NCBI RefSeq assembly: GCF_000003195.3
Contig: NC_012879.2
Coordinates: forward strand, 32,688,373 to 32,752,372
Reading direction: 5' to 3'
Source: Sorghum bicolor
Lineage: Eukaryota; Streptophyta; Magnoliopsida; Poales; Poaceae
DNA: 64,000 nucleotides
In this document: in pieces, positions 23,506 through 35,653 of the stretch
Numbering within the stretch: the stretch's first letter is position 1
Layout: every line of letters begins with the position of its first letter
Position numbers and translations under genes: made by a program
Notes under the pieces: model-generated
What the model was told of the DNA's origin: nothing
What the model saw: the letters and a program-made list of their open reading frames with translations, nothing else
The model's database searches: none

Positions 23506-26500
23506 TGTAACACCCCAGTGTTATGGTTGCATTAATCAAGTGCATAGCATGAGCATCATCATCCACTCAAAGCATATCATGATCATCATCTATCTTGAGC
23601 CATGTCATTCTTTGCAAAATGTAATTTAAAATGGCTTAAATAGGCTTCCTATGCTTATGTTTGAGTGAACCATGCTTGTGTTTGTGCTCTATGCCTTGGT
23701 AATTAGTTTATCTATGCTTAACTTAACCTTGGGAACAATGTTCATGTTGATCACTTCTCCAAAATAATCACTTAAGTCATGCTTATGCTCATAGGCCCTA
23801 GAAACCTCTTTTGCTTAGGCTTTTAAAAAGTGTTTCATAAAATGTTTGCATGTCAAAACTTCCTACAACAAAGTTGTAGAAACTTTTATAAGGAACAAAA
23901 GTTGTTTTATGGCCATCTCATGAAAATGATCACAAATAGCTCAAAAGTGACCCACAATGCAGATTTGGGGCTGTTTCCAACACTTAGAGAAATTTTCTAA
24001 GTATGGGGACGCCACAGTTTGCTTGATCGATTTTGGGAATCTTATATCTCCCAATCCAGGCCGATCTGGCTTTTACTCCAATTGACAAAGTTGTAGAACT
24101 CAGTTGGTACTCCAACTTTGTCAACTATGCCATCTCCGAACTCGCTCTGGTTTGGGAGCTTATCGTCGACGAAGTTGCTCTGTCAGTCGGTGATCGCGAG
24201 TTTCGATTCAGAGCTGAGCTCGCCGGCGTGGATGTCCTGATCGACACCTGTCCGCCAGATGTCGCCCGTACGCCAGCGATGGCCCTGCTCGTCACCTCCC
24301 AGCGCGCGCATGACGTCCCCGGCGACTCCCCGAGCAGAGTGGACGCGTCCACTTCCGCTCTGCCTCGCCCCTCTCGCCAGAAACGCGGCTGCCGTGAGCT
24401 TTCCGAGAAATCCACCGGTGAGCCGCCATTTCCTTCTTCCCCCAAATCGGGTCGCCGTGACCATCTTTTCCGGCGAGCCCAATGCCGAGCCCTGTGAAGC
24501 GTCTCGTCGTCTCTGCTTAGGTCCTAGAGGTTGCTTAGGTTCCTAGCTTGCGTTTACGCCACTTGGTGGACGCTCTACCGAGCTCTCCGTCGCCGGACAC
24601 GATGTGCAGCGCCGCCGTGTTTCCGCCGGAGATGGGTGCTCTCGTGGCCAGCGTGTTCCATGAGGTTTCAAGCCAAGCCGCGTACCTAGCAAGCTCCGCC
24701 GTAGTTCGCTGGTGCTGTAGAAGGTCCTAGGTCGCGCTCTACTGGCCTGAGGGCTCCGGCGTAACGCCGAGCACCTCCGCCGAGCCGCCATCGTCGACGG
24801 CGAGCCCCTTCTGGTGGCTCCGCCGTGGGGAAAAGGGGGTCAATCGAGTCGCTAGAGTCTGGGGATCACGTTGGTGCCCTTGGTTTGGCCGGAGACCTCG
24901 CCGTCGCGGAGAAATCGCCGGCGAAAGTCGCCTCGGCCCTGAGGAAGACGACCCTGACAGGCGGGGTCCACTGTCAGCGTCACTCTCCTTCCCTCCTTTT
25001 CTTTTATTCAAATCTGGATTTTTGGCTTTCTTGCAAAAATCATATCTCCTGTTTCTGAGATCCAAAAATTGTGAAACTAATTTTTGTGGTATTCCTTGAG
25101 ATGGCTAGTTATTAATAAAAATATAAAATGAACCATGTTTTCTGGGAAAATATTTATTAAGGATTTAATCTTGTTATTCATGGATAAATTCACATCTTTG
25201 GTTATACTGCTTAGTTTGCCATGAAAATTTTGTGGTAGCCTCTATGTGATACTAGAATGCTATGATAAATATTTCATGATTTTTGGAGTAATGCAGCTTT
25301 GATATGTAATTTATGATTGAAATTTGGCTTGTTTCCTTGATTAAATCATATAAAATAATTGGTGCTTATGCTGGTGTTCTACTTTGGTAGTAAACATGTT
25401 TATGGTATTCCTAAGATATAAATAATCTGAAATCTGTTGTTTGACACTATATAAGTCATGTTTCTGAATTTATGAAATAAATACCTTGTTACATGTTAAA
25501 TGCATATCTTTAATTTGGTATGTGCAATTGCTCTGAAATTTTTATGGTGATGCTTTGATGCTTTACTTGTGCCTCTGTAATTTTTGTAGATTTTTCTGAG
25601 CACCTTGACTAATATCTTGTAATTATGATCTTTTCTAGAATTAATTAATAAAGGCCTTGTTAAGTAATTGTTTGGGGGTGGTCATCCGGTGTTCTGGTTG
25701 TGTTATAAAATGCTTGTGCTCATAAGCCATGTGGTTGGCATGGTTTGTGTTTTGGTCATGCCATTAAATAATTAATTAGTGGGTAAAAGCTGTTCTGGAC
25801 AGCAAGGGAGTAATTTAACTTTTGCTTGATGATAATTTGACTTCCTGGGAAACTTGTCTAAACCAAAGTTGTTGTAAACTTATTGAACTAGCTGTGGTTT
25901 AAATTTGAGGTCATTTGGCCCAGTAGTTTAAAAGTTAGGGCTGTTCCAAGTTAGGTTCCAGAAATAGGTGCTCTCTGTTTTTCTGGGACAGAACCTGGAA
26001 CTTTGCTTAAATGACTGGTTTAATATATGAATCTTGCTGTGATGTTTAAAGAGGATTTGTAGACAATTTCATAAGCTTTCCAGAATGTCCTCACTTAGAT
26101 TTGTTGGATCTTTGTGGTAATAGTTATGATCTGTTTACTAAGCTCATCCTGCTGTTTGTTGCTTGCTGTTATAGGCTATCATGATAGACTTGGGCTAAGT
26201 GAACTTATTAACTTGTGTGAACTTGTATAACTATTGCCCCGTAAATAAGTGTCCAGTGAGTCACTTATGCTATCAAGCATTCATTCTTTAGTATGCACAC
26301 CATCTTATTCCTTGAGCATGCAATAGGTGCATCGGACGCGACAGCCTCCTACGAGCTGCAAGTGAACCCCAAAGGCTAGGAGGGCAGCCAAGAGGTGGAG
26401 GTCCAGCAAGTCGGACTCGAGGAGCCCGAAGACGAAGTTGAGTGCCCGAATCACGAGCCAGCCTCGTTCGTGAAAGCAAGCCCCGGAGCATTCTAAGCCT

Positions 26501-27976
26501 CCCTTTACTTTTGAAAGTTTACTTAATATGTTATATCTATTGGTGCATTAAGTATAGGAGTTGTGATGAAGCCTTTGCTGTATTTTACTCCATCCTTGTC
26601 CAGATACTCACCACACCCTGGTTGTAGAGTTAGGATCGAGTAGCAGCTTAGCCATGCTTAAACGGTAGAAGTCGGGTGATTTGCTGTCACCTGCGCGATA
26701 TAGGTTTATGTCGGATCACGATGGTCTATATGTGCTATCGTGGATGGAACCTGATTAATTTGACTTAAGCCGGGCGGAGTTTTGCAAGTTTGTAGTAACT
26801 CCGTCTGTGGCAGCTAAGGACCGATCGTTGTACGTCCTCTTGTCATGTTGAACGCATGCCTAACACTTAGTTGGCCAGATAACTCGTTCCGACCGCGAAG
26901 CCGAGTAGTATGACTCAGACCGGAAGACCGGCAAGTATAAAGTGCGCACTACCGGAGGAAGTGCGGTGTGCGGGGGACCATTGGCGTAATCCCAAAGGCA
27001 GGTGAGTTAAAATTCCTGACCTCTCTGGCAGAATGGTAGCCCTGGGAGTGCGGCGCTGATCGGAGCCGCGATTCCTGAGTTGTACTAAAGGTGACCCGTT
27101 GGCTCTCCGACGAGGGATGCTTGGGTGAGTGCTAGGAATAACCCTCCAGCTGGATAGGAATTCGATTCGAATCGCCGTCTCTCCCGGTCAGTGAGAACTT
27201 GACAGAGCAGCGGCAAACGTAGTATTCACTAATGAACTTGGTTCATGATAATGATGATAGCAAGGAAGAGCATATGATGAAATTGATATGGTTATTATTG
27301 CTTGTAATAATCAAGTGAAGTGCTTTAGTATAGGTGCTAATCTAATGGTAGGCTGATGATGAATAAACATGATGCTTCCACAATAAGTTAGTATTAATGC
27401 AAGCTTTTGGCAAATGTTGAGTCAACTAGCCCTAATTGATATTGGCCTTGCATGATCCTTGGTGTCTTTTATGTTTTACTAGACGGGTAAGTCTAGCTGA
27501 GTACATTCTCGTACTCAGGGTTTATTCCCACCTGTTGCAGATGACATCTTCTATGACAGTTTCTGCAAGACCTGTCTCCATCCCGCTGGGGATGAGGACT
27601 AACCGTTGGGCACGGTTCTCTAACAACCCCATATCTGATGCTTTCGGAAGGATGGTGTAGACTCTGGCAATAACAAAAACTTGTGAACTTAACTTTGGGA
27701 ACAAGTGTGTGTAATTATTTTGCTTCCGCTACTTCGAACCGGGATTGTAATAACTTAATGACTCCGATGGGGTGCCGCTTTGACGGCAATGAATGGCAAT
27801 GTAACATTCGCTGTGTTTATGTTGAACTAGTACGATCTTGGTTTGTTGCGAGTTGGTTTGAACTCCTTCGTGATTTCAATTGACTACCGGGATTATATGG
27901 GCTCAAGTTTGGAAACTTGATTGCTGATCGATCGTTTCTACACTTGAACTCTTATAATTTGGTCGGTTCTGTGACA
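23506..27976 (+). repeat. 5' LTR of element 4 (4471 bp)
   Basis: Unusually mosaic LTR. 23506-24120 is AT-rich; 24120-24990 is strongly GC-rich and gene-like; 24990-26320 is AT-rich, T-rich and intron-like, ending TGCAATAG; 26320-26500 is again GC-rich and open in one frame apart from a TAG near 26378; the rest is mixed. Open frames in the GC-rich block (for example 24033-24497) are not shared intact with the right LTR. Compared with the right LTR it lacks about 120 bp after 24400 (38212-38330 in the right copy). Confidence 0.85.
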
Positions 27977-27978
27977 GC

Positions 27979-27990
27979 TGGCATCGGAGC
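27979..27990 (+). promoter_or_regulatory. Primer binding site of element 4 (initiator tRNA-Met type)
   Basis: TGGCATCGGAGC, two bases after the LTR end. It differs at two positions from the usual TGGTATCAGAGC of plant chromoviruses, both transitions, so it is a decayed or variant initiator-Met site. Confidence 0.8.
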
Positions 27991-28793
27991 AAGTTCAGCA
28001 TTATAAATGCAGCGTTTGTGTATTTAACAACAAAAGAGTTTTTAACTAAAATGGTGCAAATCAATGATTAAGTTATGCCAGTGGTCGAATCCTCCTTGCC
28101 CACATAAGAACTATAGGTGGCTATTTAAGTACTGACTTGGGGGGTTTTATTTATGCATCTCCGGCAGTACTCAGGTATGGATGTGTGATGACCGCACTAT
28201 GCTACCCTGTGGTCTAATGGTGGAGGTAGCCTTCATATGTGAACTAGCCACATATGTCGCTAGATTTAAATTATGCAACGTCGCACCTACGCTCTGGTAA
28301 GTGTGAGCTGTGAGAGTATGATCGTCCAAACGGCGGTCTAGGGGAGTGTTCGCGGTGGTTTTCTGGAGTGGTTACATGTCAAAACCATGGAACCACGAAA
28401 GAAACTTAATTGGGGAGCATTTAATTTCTCGGGTAGCTGTGGTGTCATTGTTTGTGCATGTTGGGCATGTCCAAGCAATGTGCACTTAGTTTACTGCTTT
28501 CTTGAGTGATATATGTGGGAACTGTGGGCTGGAATGAAGTTTTCTGCAGGTACTCTAACAGCGCACGTGTAAATCGATAGTTATCGTATCGAGAGACGAA
28601 TGTATGCCACCGTATATCCGTTAGAATATTAATTTTCTAAGTTTCTGAGGACGTACGGTTCGTGCATGCATCATGTCGCATTCATACATACATTATGTCT
28701 ACTCCTTCCCTTATAATGTCGTCCCTTTTAATTAAATAAATGTTGCTTAAACTAATCCTCTTTTACCCATAGTATTCCTATTCCTTTCCACAG
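27991..28793 (+). other. Leader of element 4
   Basis: About 800 bp without a credible ORF. It ends with a pyrimidine tract and CAG directly at the next ATG (TTCCTTTCCACAG), which resembles a 3' splice site. Confidence 0.55.
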
Positions 28794-29879
28794 ATGGACG
28801 CACCCGCTTCACCCCGTCCCAGTGACACGTTCTTGCACGAGTTTGGCACTCCTACCCTGCTCTGGAGAGTGTTACAGACTGTCGGGTATACTGAGCCACC
28901 TCAGTATTCTTGGTGGGAGTTAGAGAGCACAGGAGGGATACAGTGGTTTGCTGTGCAGGGAGTGGTCCCTCCACATGGGGACAAGCCTGCATGGACAGGC
29001 TGGACTTGTAGCTCAGATGGGCAGACTCCTTGGGAGGCAGCTCAGGTTGCAGCCCAGACTATCCTGCTCGATGTCTGTCACAGGTGTGGTGATGAGCTAA
29101 CGGGAGGACCAGCGGCCTCCATTCCCCGTGCTGACCCAGCAGCAGCGGAGTGGAAACAGGCTGATGGTTGTGCTTTGGATCGAGGCAGGGGAGAGAGAGC
29201 TGAGAGTTCTAGTCCTGCTATGAGTGCTATGATGGCGGTGCTCAAGCTGATCAGTTAGCGAGAGGACACCTATGCACAGGTGATGGTAGCTATTCGCCGA
29301 GCTCAGGAGATGCAAAGGAAGGCTGAAAAGCATGCTCGCAAGTTTCGCAAGCAAGCTAGGCTCCTGGAGCAAGCTCAGAAGGACCACAATGACTGGGAAG
29401 ACATTGCGGAGTACCGTAGGCAGCAGTGGGTGAAGGCCATTAGAGAGAGAGATCATAAGCAGGATCAGATGAGTCAGTAAGCTAGAGAGAAGGAGACAGT
29501 GCAGGAGCGCTTGGTGCAGATCACTTGTGAGAGGGACACTGCACTCCGTGTGTCGGAGAACCGGCGTAGAGCTTGGGAGATGCACCGAGTTCAGTCGCTT
29601 GAGCGGGAAAACTATCTACAGGATCAGATTGAGGCTGGTCTTGTGGAGATTCACCGTCTCAACAACTTGCTACACCCTATTCCTCGCCCTATACCCGTGT
29701 ACCCCGAGGTGGGACCTCAGGTGATTGTGGCCGATGATGATGGTATGGAGGTTGATGGACCAGCAGCGGCTGCACCACCTTTGCACGAGGACGTGGAGGA
29801 CGAGGAGCTTGAGCCAGTTAGCGACGAGGATGGAGAGGCGATCTTCGACGCTGACTCGGACGACGAACCTGGAGTGTAG
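28794..29879 (+). pseudogene. Extra ORF upstream of gag (ORF0) in element 4
   Basis: One frame of 361 codons with two in-frame stops (29256-29258 and 29478-29480). The N-terminal 120 residues are Trp/Pro-rich (LLWRVLQTVGYTEPPQYSWWELES, WTGWTCSSDGQTPWEAAQVAA). The middle 150 residues are a highly charged coiled coil (QEMQRKAEKHARKFRKQARL, RDTALRVSENRRRAWEMHR). The last 60 are acidic (DVEDEELEPVSDEDGEAIFD) and end at TAG. It ends 360 bp before gag. The starting ATG follows a splice-acceptor-like TTTCCACAG. I do not recognise a family beyond the plant pattern of Trp-rich head plus coiled coil; function unknown. Stops are read as decay of a once intact protein because the frame stays open otherwise. 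Confidence 0.65.
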
Positions 29880-30240
29880 GGAGTAGTGGGTAATGTCTTG
29901 TGGGGAATCTGTTGTAGTCTAGCAGCTAGCGGTGATGTTTTTGTAACCATGTTGTAATCCGGAACCTTGACCTTGACTCATGGCATGTACTGTAATGGTG
30001 TAATAACTTTATGGACCCAATGTGCAGTCTTAATATGTTCGTTATGTTATGACGATGTTTTCCGTTGTGGTGCATATTGCAGATATCTCTGTCATGTGTT
30101 GGATTGGTGATGTTGTTTTGTGGAATTGAATTGTTGTGCCTTTCTGTAAAGCTATTCTCTCGAATACTTTCAGGCATGAATATAAGTTCTTCTGCGGCAA
30201 ATCTTGTCATCATCAATGCTGACTGACTGTGCCTTTACAG
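29880..30240 (+). other. Spacer between ORF0 and gag
   Basis: About 360 bp, T-rich, no ORF. It ends ACTGTGCCTTTACAG immediately before the gag ATG, again splice-acceptor-like. Confidence 0.55.
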
Positions 30241-31310
30241 ATGTCTCGTGGCACCGGAGGTGCGGAACAGCGTGCAAACATGAATCCACCTCCTCCTCCT
30301 CCACCACCCAATCCTGTTGAGTTAATGCAAATGATGGTGGACAATCAGAGGATGCTCACTGGGACCATCAATCGGATGGCCAATCAGGGTGGTCGTAATG
30401 CACATGAAGGGCCAGCTCCTAACCAGTACAGTAGCTTCAAGGACTTCATGGATACAAAGCCCCCACCTTTCAGAGAAGCTGAAGAGCCCCTTCAAGCTGA
30501 AGAATGGCTGAACACGGTGGAACTTTGAATAGGGTGGTCGTAATGCACATGAAGTTCCGCTTGCTTTGGTTGACTGAAGGTTTGAAGGCAGAGTATGCAG
30601 CTCACCAACTGCAAGGTCCGGCAGGCATCTGGTGGAATCAGTATCGGGAAGCTCTTCCAGCCGACACTGTGCTTGACTGGAATCTTTTCCGTGAAGCTTT
30701 CAAGGGGCATTTCATTCCTCCTGGTGTCATGGAGATGAAGCATACCGAGTTTATGCAGTTGACTCAGGGCAACAAAACTTTGAAGGAGTATTTGCATGCT
30801 TTCAATCATTTGTCTAGGTATGCTCCTGAGTTTGTGAACACAGAAGCGAAAAAGATTGCTAGTTTCAAGCGGGGTTTGGGCCCCAAGTTGCTGAAGACTA
30901 TGGGCCGCACTAAGTGTGCAACTTTCAACGAGTTCGTCAGCGATGCTCTCACTCAAGAGAACTATAACACTGTGTACACTGCAACCAAGACTCGCAAGAG
31001 GGCTTTTGAGGCCAGGACAGGGTCATCTTAGTCCAAGGCTCCAGTGGCAGCTAAGCCACCGTTCCGTGCTCCAATGCCTAACCAGCGGTACCGCCCACCG
31101 ATGAAGGAGAATCAGACCAAGACGGGTTTTCGCAAGGGGTACTCTATTGCTCTTCCTAGGGGCAACACGGGTCCCAACTATGCCAAGACTCCACCTGCCA
31201 ACCGTCCGTGCTGGAACTGCAATCAGACCGGGCATTGGCAGAGCAATTGTCCTTACCCGCCAAAGAAGGTCAACCAAGGAAACGTCCGCCAGGGGCGTGT
31301 TCACTACACC
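30241..31310 (+). pseudogene. gag: gag of element 4
   Basis: ATG at 30241 (MSRGTGGAEQRANMN) followed by a proline tract and the conserved run-in to the capsid domain (FKDFMDTKPPPFREAEEPLQ). A duplicated 24-bp segment at 30531-30554 (copy of 30386-30409) shifts the frame. The capsid core resumes in the next frame (KFRLLWLTEGLKAEYAAHQL, GIWWNQYREALP, FKGHFIPPGVMEMKHTEFMQ). An in-frame TAG at 31029-31031 follows. The CCHC zinc knuckle [14 protein letters not shown] is at about 31209-31250. Typical chromoviral Gag, inactive here. Confidence 0.88.
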
Positions 31311-33239
31311 ACTGTAGAAGCAATCCCTGCTGGTGAGGTAGTTACGGCTGGTAAGTTTTTGGTCAATCAACAGGACGCACTTGTGCTTTTTGATTCAGGA
31401 GCATCACATTCTTTTGTGAGTCCTGAATTTGTGTCTAAGCATAATCTCAAGGCAATTACACTTGATAAGGGCAGTTATTGTATTAGTGCTGCGGGAAATG
31501 ATATTTCCACCAATCAAGTGGTTTTGGGGGCAACTCTGGAAATAGGAGGCCGTCAGTTTCTTGCTGATTTGGTTCTTCTACCTAGTGTGGGCATAGATGT
31601 AATTCTGGGGATGAAGTGGATGAGTGGCAATGGAATTCTTATCGACACCACCACTCGTGTAGTGATGTTGAAAGACCCGAATACCAAGGAGGCATTTCTA
31701 GTGCAACTCCCTCATGATATTCAAATCCGTAGCACTATGAATGCAGTTACATCTAAGGCTATTCAGGACATTCCGGTGGTGTGTGAGTTCCCGGATGTAT
31801 TTCCTGATGATTTGCCCGGGCTTCCTCCAGATCGGGATGTGGAGTTCAAAATTGAGTTAATTCCAGGTACCGCTCCTATCTCTAGAAGACCTTATAGAAT
31901 GCCACCCAATGAATTAGCTGAGCTTAAGACCCAACTAAATGAGTTGTTGAAGAAAGGTCTTATCCGTCCTAGTTCGTCTCCATGGGGTTGTCCGGCTATC
32001 TTTGTGAAGAAGAAGCATCAATCTTTGCGCATGTGTGTGGACTATCGTCCCCTAAATGCAGTGACCATCAAGAATAAATACCCTCTTCCTCGCATTGATA
32101 TTTTGTTTGATCAGTTGTCTAAAGCTAAGGTATTCTCCAAGATTGATTTGCGATCTGGGTACCATCAGATCAAGATCCGTCCTGAAGATGTACCTAAGAC
32201 AGCTTTCTCGACGAGGTATGGGTTGTATGAGTATCTCGTCATGTCCTTCGGTCTTACAAATGCACCTGCTCACTTCATGTATCTCATGAATTCGGTGTTC
32301 ATGCCTGAACTGGACAAGTTTGTGGTGGTCTTCATTGATGATGTCTTGGTATATTCCTGCAATGAAGAGGAGCATGCAGAGCATCTGCGTATAGTGTTGT
32401 CGCGTTTGCGTGAACATCAGCTTTATGCTAAGTTTAGCAAATGCGAGTTCTGGCTAAAGAAAGTAACTTTCTTGGGCCATGTCTTATCTGAAGAAGGCAT
32501 ATCGGTGAATCCAGCCAAGGTGCAAGAAGTGCTGGATTGGAAAGTTCCAACTTCGGTACACGAGGTTCGGAGTTTTCTTGGTCTGGCTGGATATTATCGT
32601 CGATTCATTCCCGAATTCTCAAAAATATCCAAGCCTATGACTCGATTACTTCAAAAGGATGAGAAGTTTGTGTGGACGCCTGAGTGTGAAGAGGCATTCC
32701 ACAAGTTGAGGACATTGCTGACATCAGCTCCTGTTCTAGCTCAGCCTAATATCAAGAAGCTCTTCGATGTCTTTTGTGACGCGTCAGGCATTGGTTTAGG
32801 CTGTGTGTTGATGCAGGAAGGTCGCGTGATCGCGTATGCTTCGCGCCAACTTCGAAAGCATGAGGTCAATTACCCTACTCATGACTTAGAATTGGCAGTA
32901 GTTGTGCATGCTTTGAAAATCTGGAGGCATTATTTGTTGGGTAATCTGTGTAATATCTACACTGATCATAAGAGCCTCAAGTATATATTCACTCAACCGG
33001 AACTGAACATGCGGCAGCGAAGGTGGCTCGAGTTGATTAAAGATTATAATCTACAAGTGCACTATCATCCGGGCATGGCAAACGTGGTGGCAGATGCCTT
33101 GAGTCGGAAAGCGCACTGTCACTCAATCCAAGTGGAAGATCCGTTGTTGTCACATCTTATGCATCCACTTGTGCTCAACCAGATTTCGCTGGAGAGTACT
33201 CTCTGCATCGAGTTATCGAATTGCAGCAAACAGATGTAG
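31311..33239 (+). pseudogene. pol: Protease, reverse transcriptase and RNase H of element 4
   Basis: The longest intact frame of the window (open from 31032 to 33239). Aspartic protease [12 protein letters not shown] at about 31387; RT with [33 protein letters not shown] and the catalytic FIDDVLVYS near 32331; connection with [17 protein letters not shown]; RNase H with [11 protein letters not shown] near 32779, [18 protein letters not shown] and TDHKSLKYI, ending [10 protein letters not shown]. All catalytic residues I can place are present. A frameshift near 33220 separates it from integrase. Confidence 0.92.
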
Positions 33240-34702
33240 GCATCCATCATATAAAGAGGAGAATAAAGGAAGAAGAAACCAAGCATTTCCGGGTCGATGA
33301 GAACGGAATTCTTTGGTTCAAAGATCGACTAGTGGTCCCAAAAGACCGCGAGCTGCGAAATCAGATCTTATCTGAAGCTCATTCATCCAAATTGTCTATC
33401 CATCCTGGTAGTAGTAAGATGTATCAGGATCTGAAACCTTTGTTTTGGTGGACAAAGATGAAAAAGGAGATTGCTGCTTTTGTCGCTCATTGTGACAATT
33501 GTTGTCGTGTGAAGGCTGTTCACATGAAAGCTGGTTTGCTTCAACCCTTATCAATTCCTGGTTGGAAATGGGAAGAAGTCAGCATGGATTTCATCAGTGG
33601 ACTCCCAACTTCTGTTAAGGGTTACGACTCCATCTGGGTGATTGTAGATCGCTTGACCAAGGTTGCTTGATTTATTCCAGTTCAAACTGACTATCGTCCA
33701 CATCAGTATGCGGAGTTGTATTTCGAGCACATTGTTCGCCAATATGGTGTGCCTTGAACAATTATATCAGATCATGGACCACAGTTCACTGCTCGTTTTT
33801 GGGAATGTCTGCATGAGCAAATTGGTACCCATTTAGTCCGTAGCTCTGCTTATCATCCCCAAACCGCAGGTCAAACTGAAAGGGTTAACCAAATCCTTGA
33901 GGACATGTTGAGGGCATGTGCTCTCTCATCAAAAGGTTCTTGGGTTAAGTGGTTGCCATTGGCGGAGTTCTACTATAACAATAGTTATCAGGAGAGTATC
34001 AAGATGGCTCCATTTGAAGCTCTGTACGGTCGAAAGTGTCGAACCCCGTTGAATTGGGTAGAAGCCGGAGAGCGAAGGTATTATGGCATCGATTTCGTGA
34101 ACGAAGCAGAGCAGAAAGTCCGTACCATCCAGCAACATCTGGAAGCTGCTCAAGCTCGTCAGAAAAGTTATGCCGACAAAAGAAGGAAACCGATTGAGTT
34201 TTCAGTTGGTGACCATGTGTATATCAAGGTGTCTCCGATGAGGGGTGTACAAAGGTTCGGAGTCAAGCGAAAGCTTGCACCACGTTATGTGGGACCTTAT
34301 CGGATTCTCGAAAAGAAAGGGAATGTGGCGTACAAAGTTCAACTTCTAGTTGCGCTTCGAGCTATTTTCCCTGTCTTCCACGTATCACAATTAAAGAAGT
34401 GCCTTCGTGTACCGGAGGAACGAGTGGACGTTCGAGATATCAAGTTGAAGTCAGACTTGGTGTATGAAGAAAAACCCGTAGCGATTCTTGATCGCAAGGA
34501 GCGGGAAATGCGTAATCGTGTGGTTAAGTTCTACAAAGTGTTGTGGAGTAACCACGGGGAGGAAGATGCCACTTGGGAGACGGAGGATTATTTAAAAGAA
34601 GTTTACAAAACATTCTTCGAAAATCAGCAAGCTTTCAAATCTCGGGACGAGATTTTTGTAAGGGGGGAGGGCTGTAACACCCCAGTGTTATGGTTGCATT
34701 AA
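33221..34702 (+). pseudogene. pol: Integrase with C-terminal chromodomain, element 4
   Basis: HHCC zinc finger (SIHPGSSKMY then CDNCCRVK) at 33400-33520. The core has the first Asp in SMDFISGLP, second Asp in ISDHGPQFTARFW and Glu in TAGQTERVNQ. Stops at 33668-33670 and 33758-33760 interrupt it. A GPY/F-type region follows (LAPRYVGPYRILEKKGNVAY). The end (about 34470-34620) is a chromodomain: ILDRKEREMRNRVVKFYKV then LWSNHGEEDATWE. Chromodomains of chromoviruses are known to bind chromatin marks and steer integration. The frame continues ten codons into the 3' LTR, to 34702. Confidence 0.9.
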
Positions 34703-35245
34703 TCAAGTTCATAGCATGAGCATCATCATCCACTCAAAGCATATCATGATCATCATCTATCTTGAGCCATGTCATTCTTTGCAAAATATGATTTAAAATG
34801 GCTTAAATAGGCTTCCTATGCTTATGTTTGAGTGAACCATGCTTGTGTTTGTGCTCTATGCCTTGGTAATTAGTTTATCTATGCTTAACTTAACCTTGGG
34901 AACAATGTTCATGTTGATCACTTCTCCAAAATAATCACTTAAGTCATACTTATGCTCATAGGACCTAGAAACCTCTTTTGCTTAGGCTTTTAAAAAGTGT
35001 TTCATAAAATGTTTGCATGTCAAAACTTCCTACAGCAAAGTTGTAGCAAATTTCATAAGGAACAAAAGTTGTTTTATGGCCATCTCATTAAAATGACCAC
35101 ACATAGCTCAAAAGTGACCCACAAGGCAGATTTGGGGCTGTTTCCAACACTTAGAGAAATTTTCTAAGTATGGGGACGCCACAGTTTGCTTGATCGATTT
35201 TGGGAATCTCATATCTCCCAATCCAAGCTGATCTGGCTTTTACTC
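34673..35245 (+). repeat. 3' LTR of element 4, segment 1
   Basis: Starts TGTAACACCCCAG after the polypurine tract AAGGGGGGAGGG (34660-34671). It matches 23506-24077 of the left LTR with several substitutions and ends at the TACTC target of element A. Confidence 0.88.
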
Positions 35246-35653
35246 TGTCGACGAAAGCTAGTCGGCAGTCTACCTTGGGGTATACCCACGGTAGTAGTTT
35301 ATCGGTAGACGGTGCGCAAACTACGAACTCGATGGTGACGCAAGACGCGGACAAGCTTTTTATCCAGGTTCGGCCGCCGAGTTGGCGTAATACCTACGTC
35401 CTGCGTCTGGTTGTATTGATTTGTGCTGAGAGAATACGATGTATGATGTGTCCTCTAGGGGACCCCTGCCCCTCCTTATATATCCTGAAGGGACAGAGTT
35501 ACAAGCAAAGTATCCTATTTGGTACAAAATCTTGTAGCCTTACGGTGCACGCCGACCAGTCGTGCGCCGCACGTCTTCATCTTGTGGGCCGAGCCACCTC
35601 TGATGGTGCGGCCCATATAGGCCCATGAGGGTATAGGGGTTTATACCCCCACA
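35246..35653 (-). repeat. 3' LTR of element A
   Basis: 408 bp; contains the TATATA-rich promoter-like stretch near 35478 and a terminal GGGGTATAAACCCC palindrome-like end. It is almost identical to 37470-37877. Confidence 0.9.

Noticed and set aside
24033..25065. Overlapping open frames in the GC-rich part of the element 4 LTR, repeated at 37929-38983
   Set aside because: Open frames are expected in GC-rich DNA, exist on both strands, and differ in length between the two LTR copies. Kept only as a note on composition.
30492..32417. Reverse frames over gag and RT of element 4
   Set aside because: Shadows of the clearly recognisable plus-strand Gag and RT domains.
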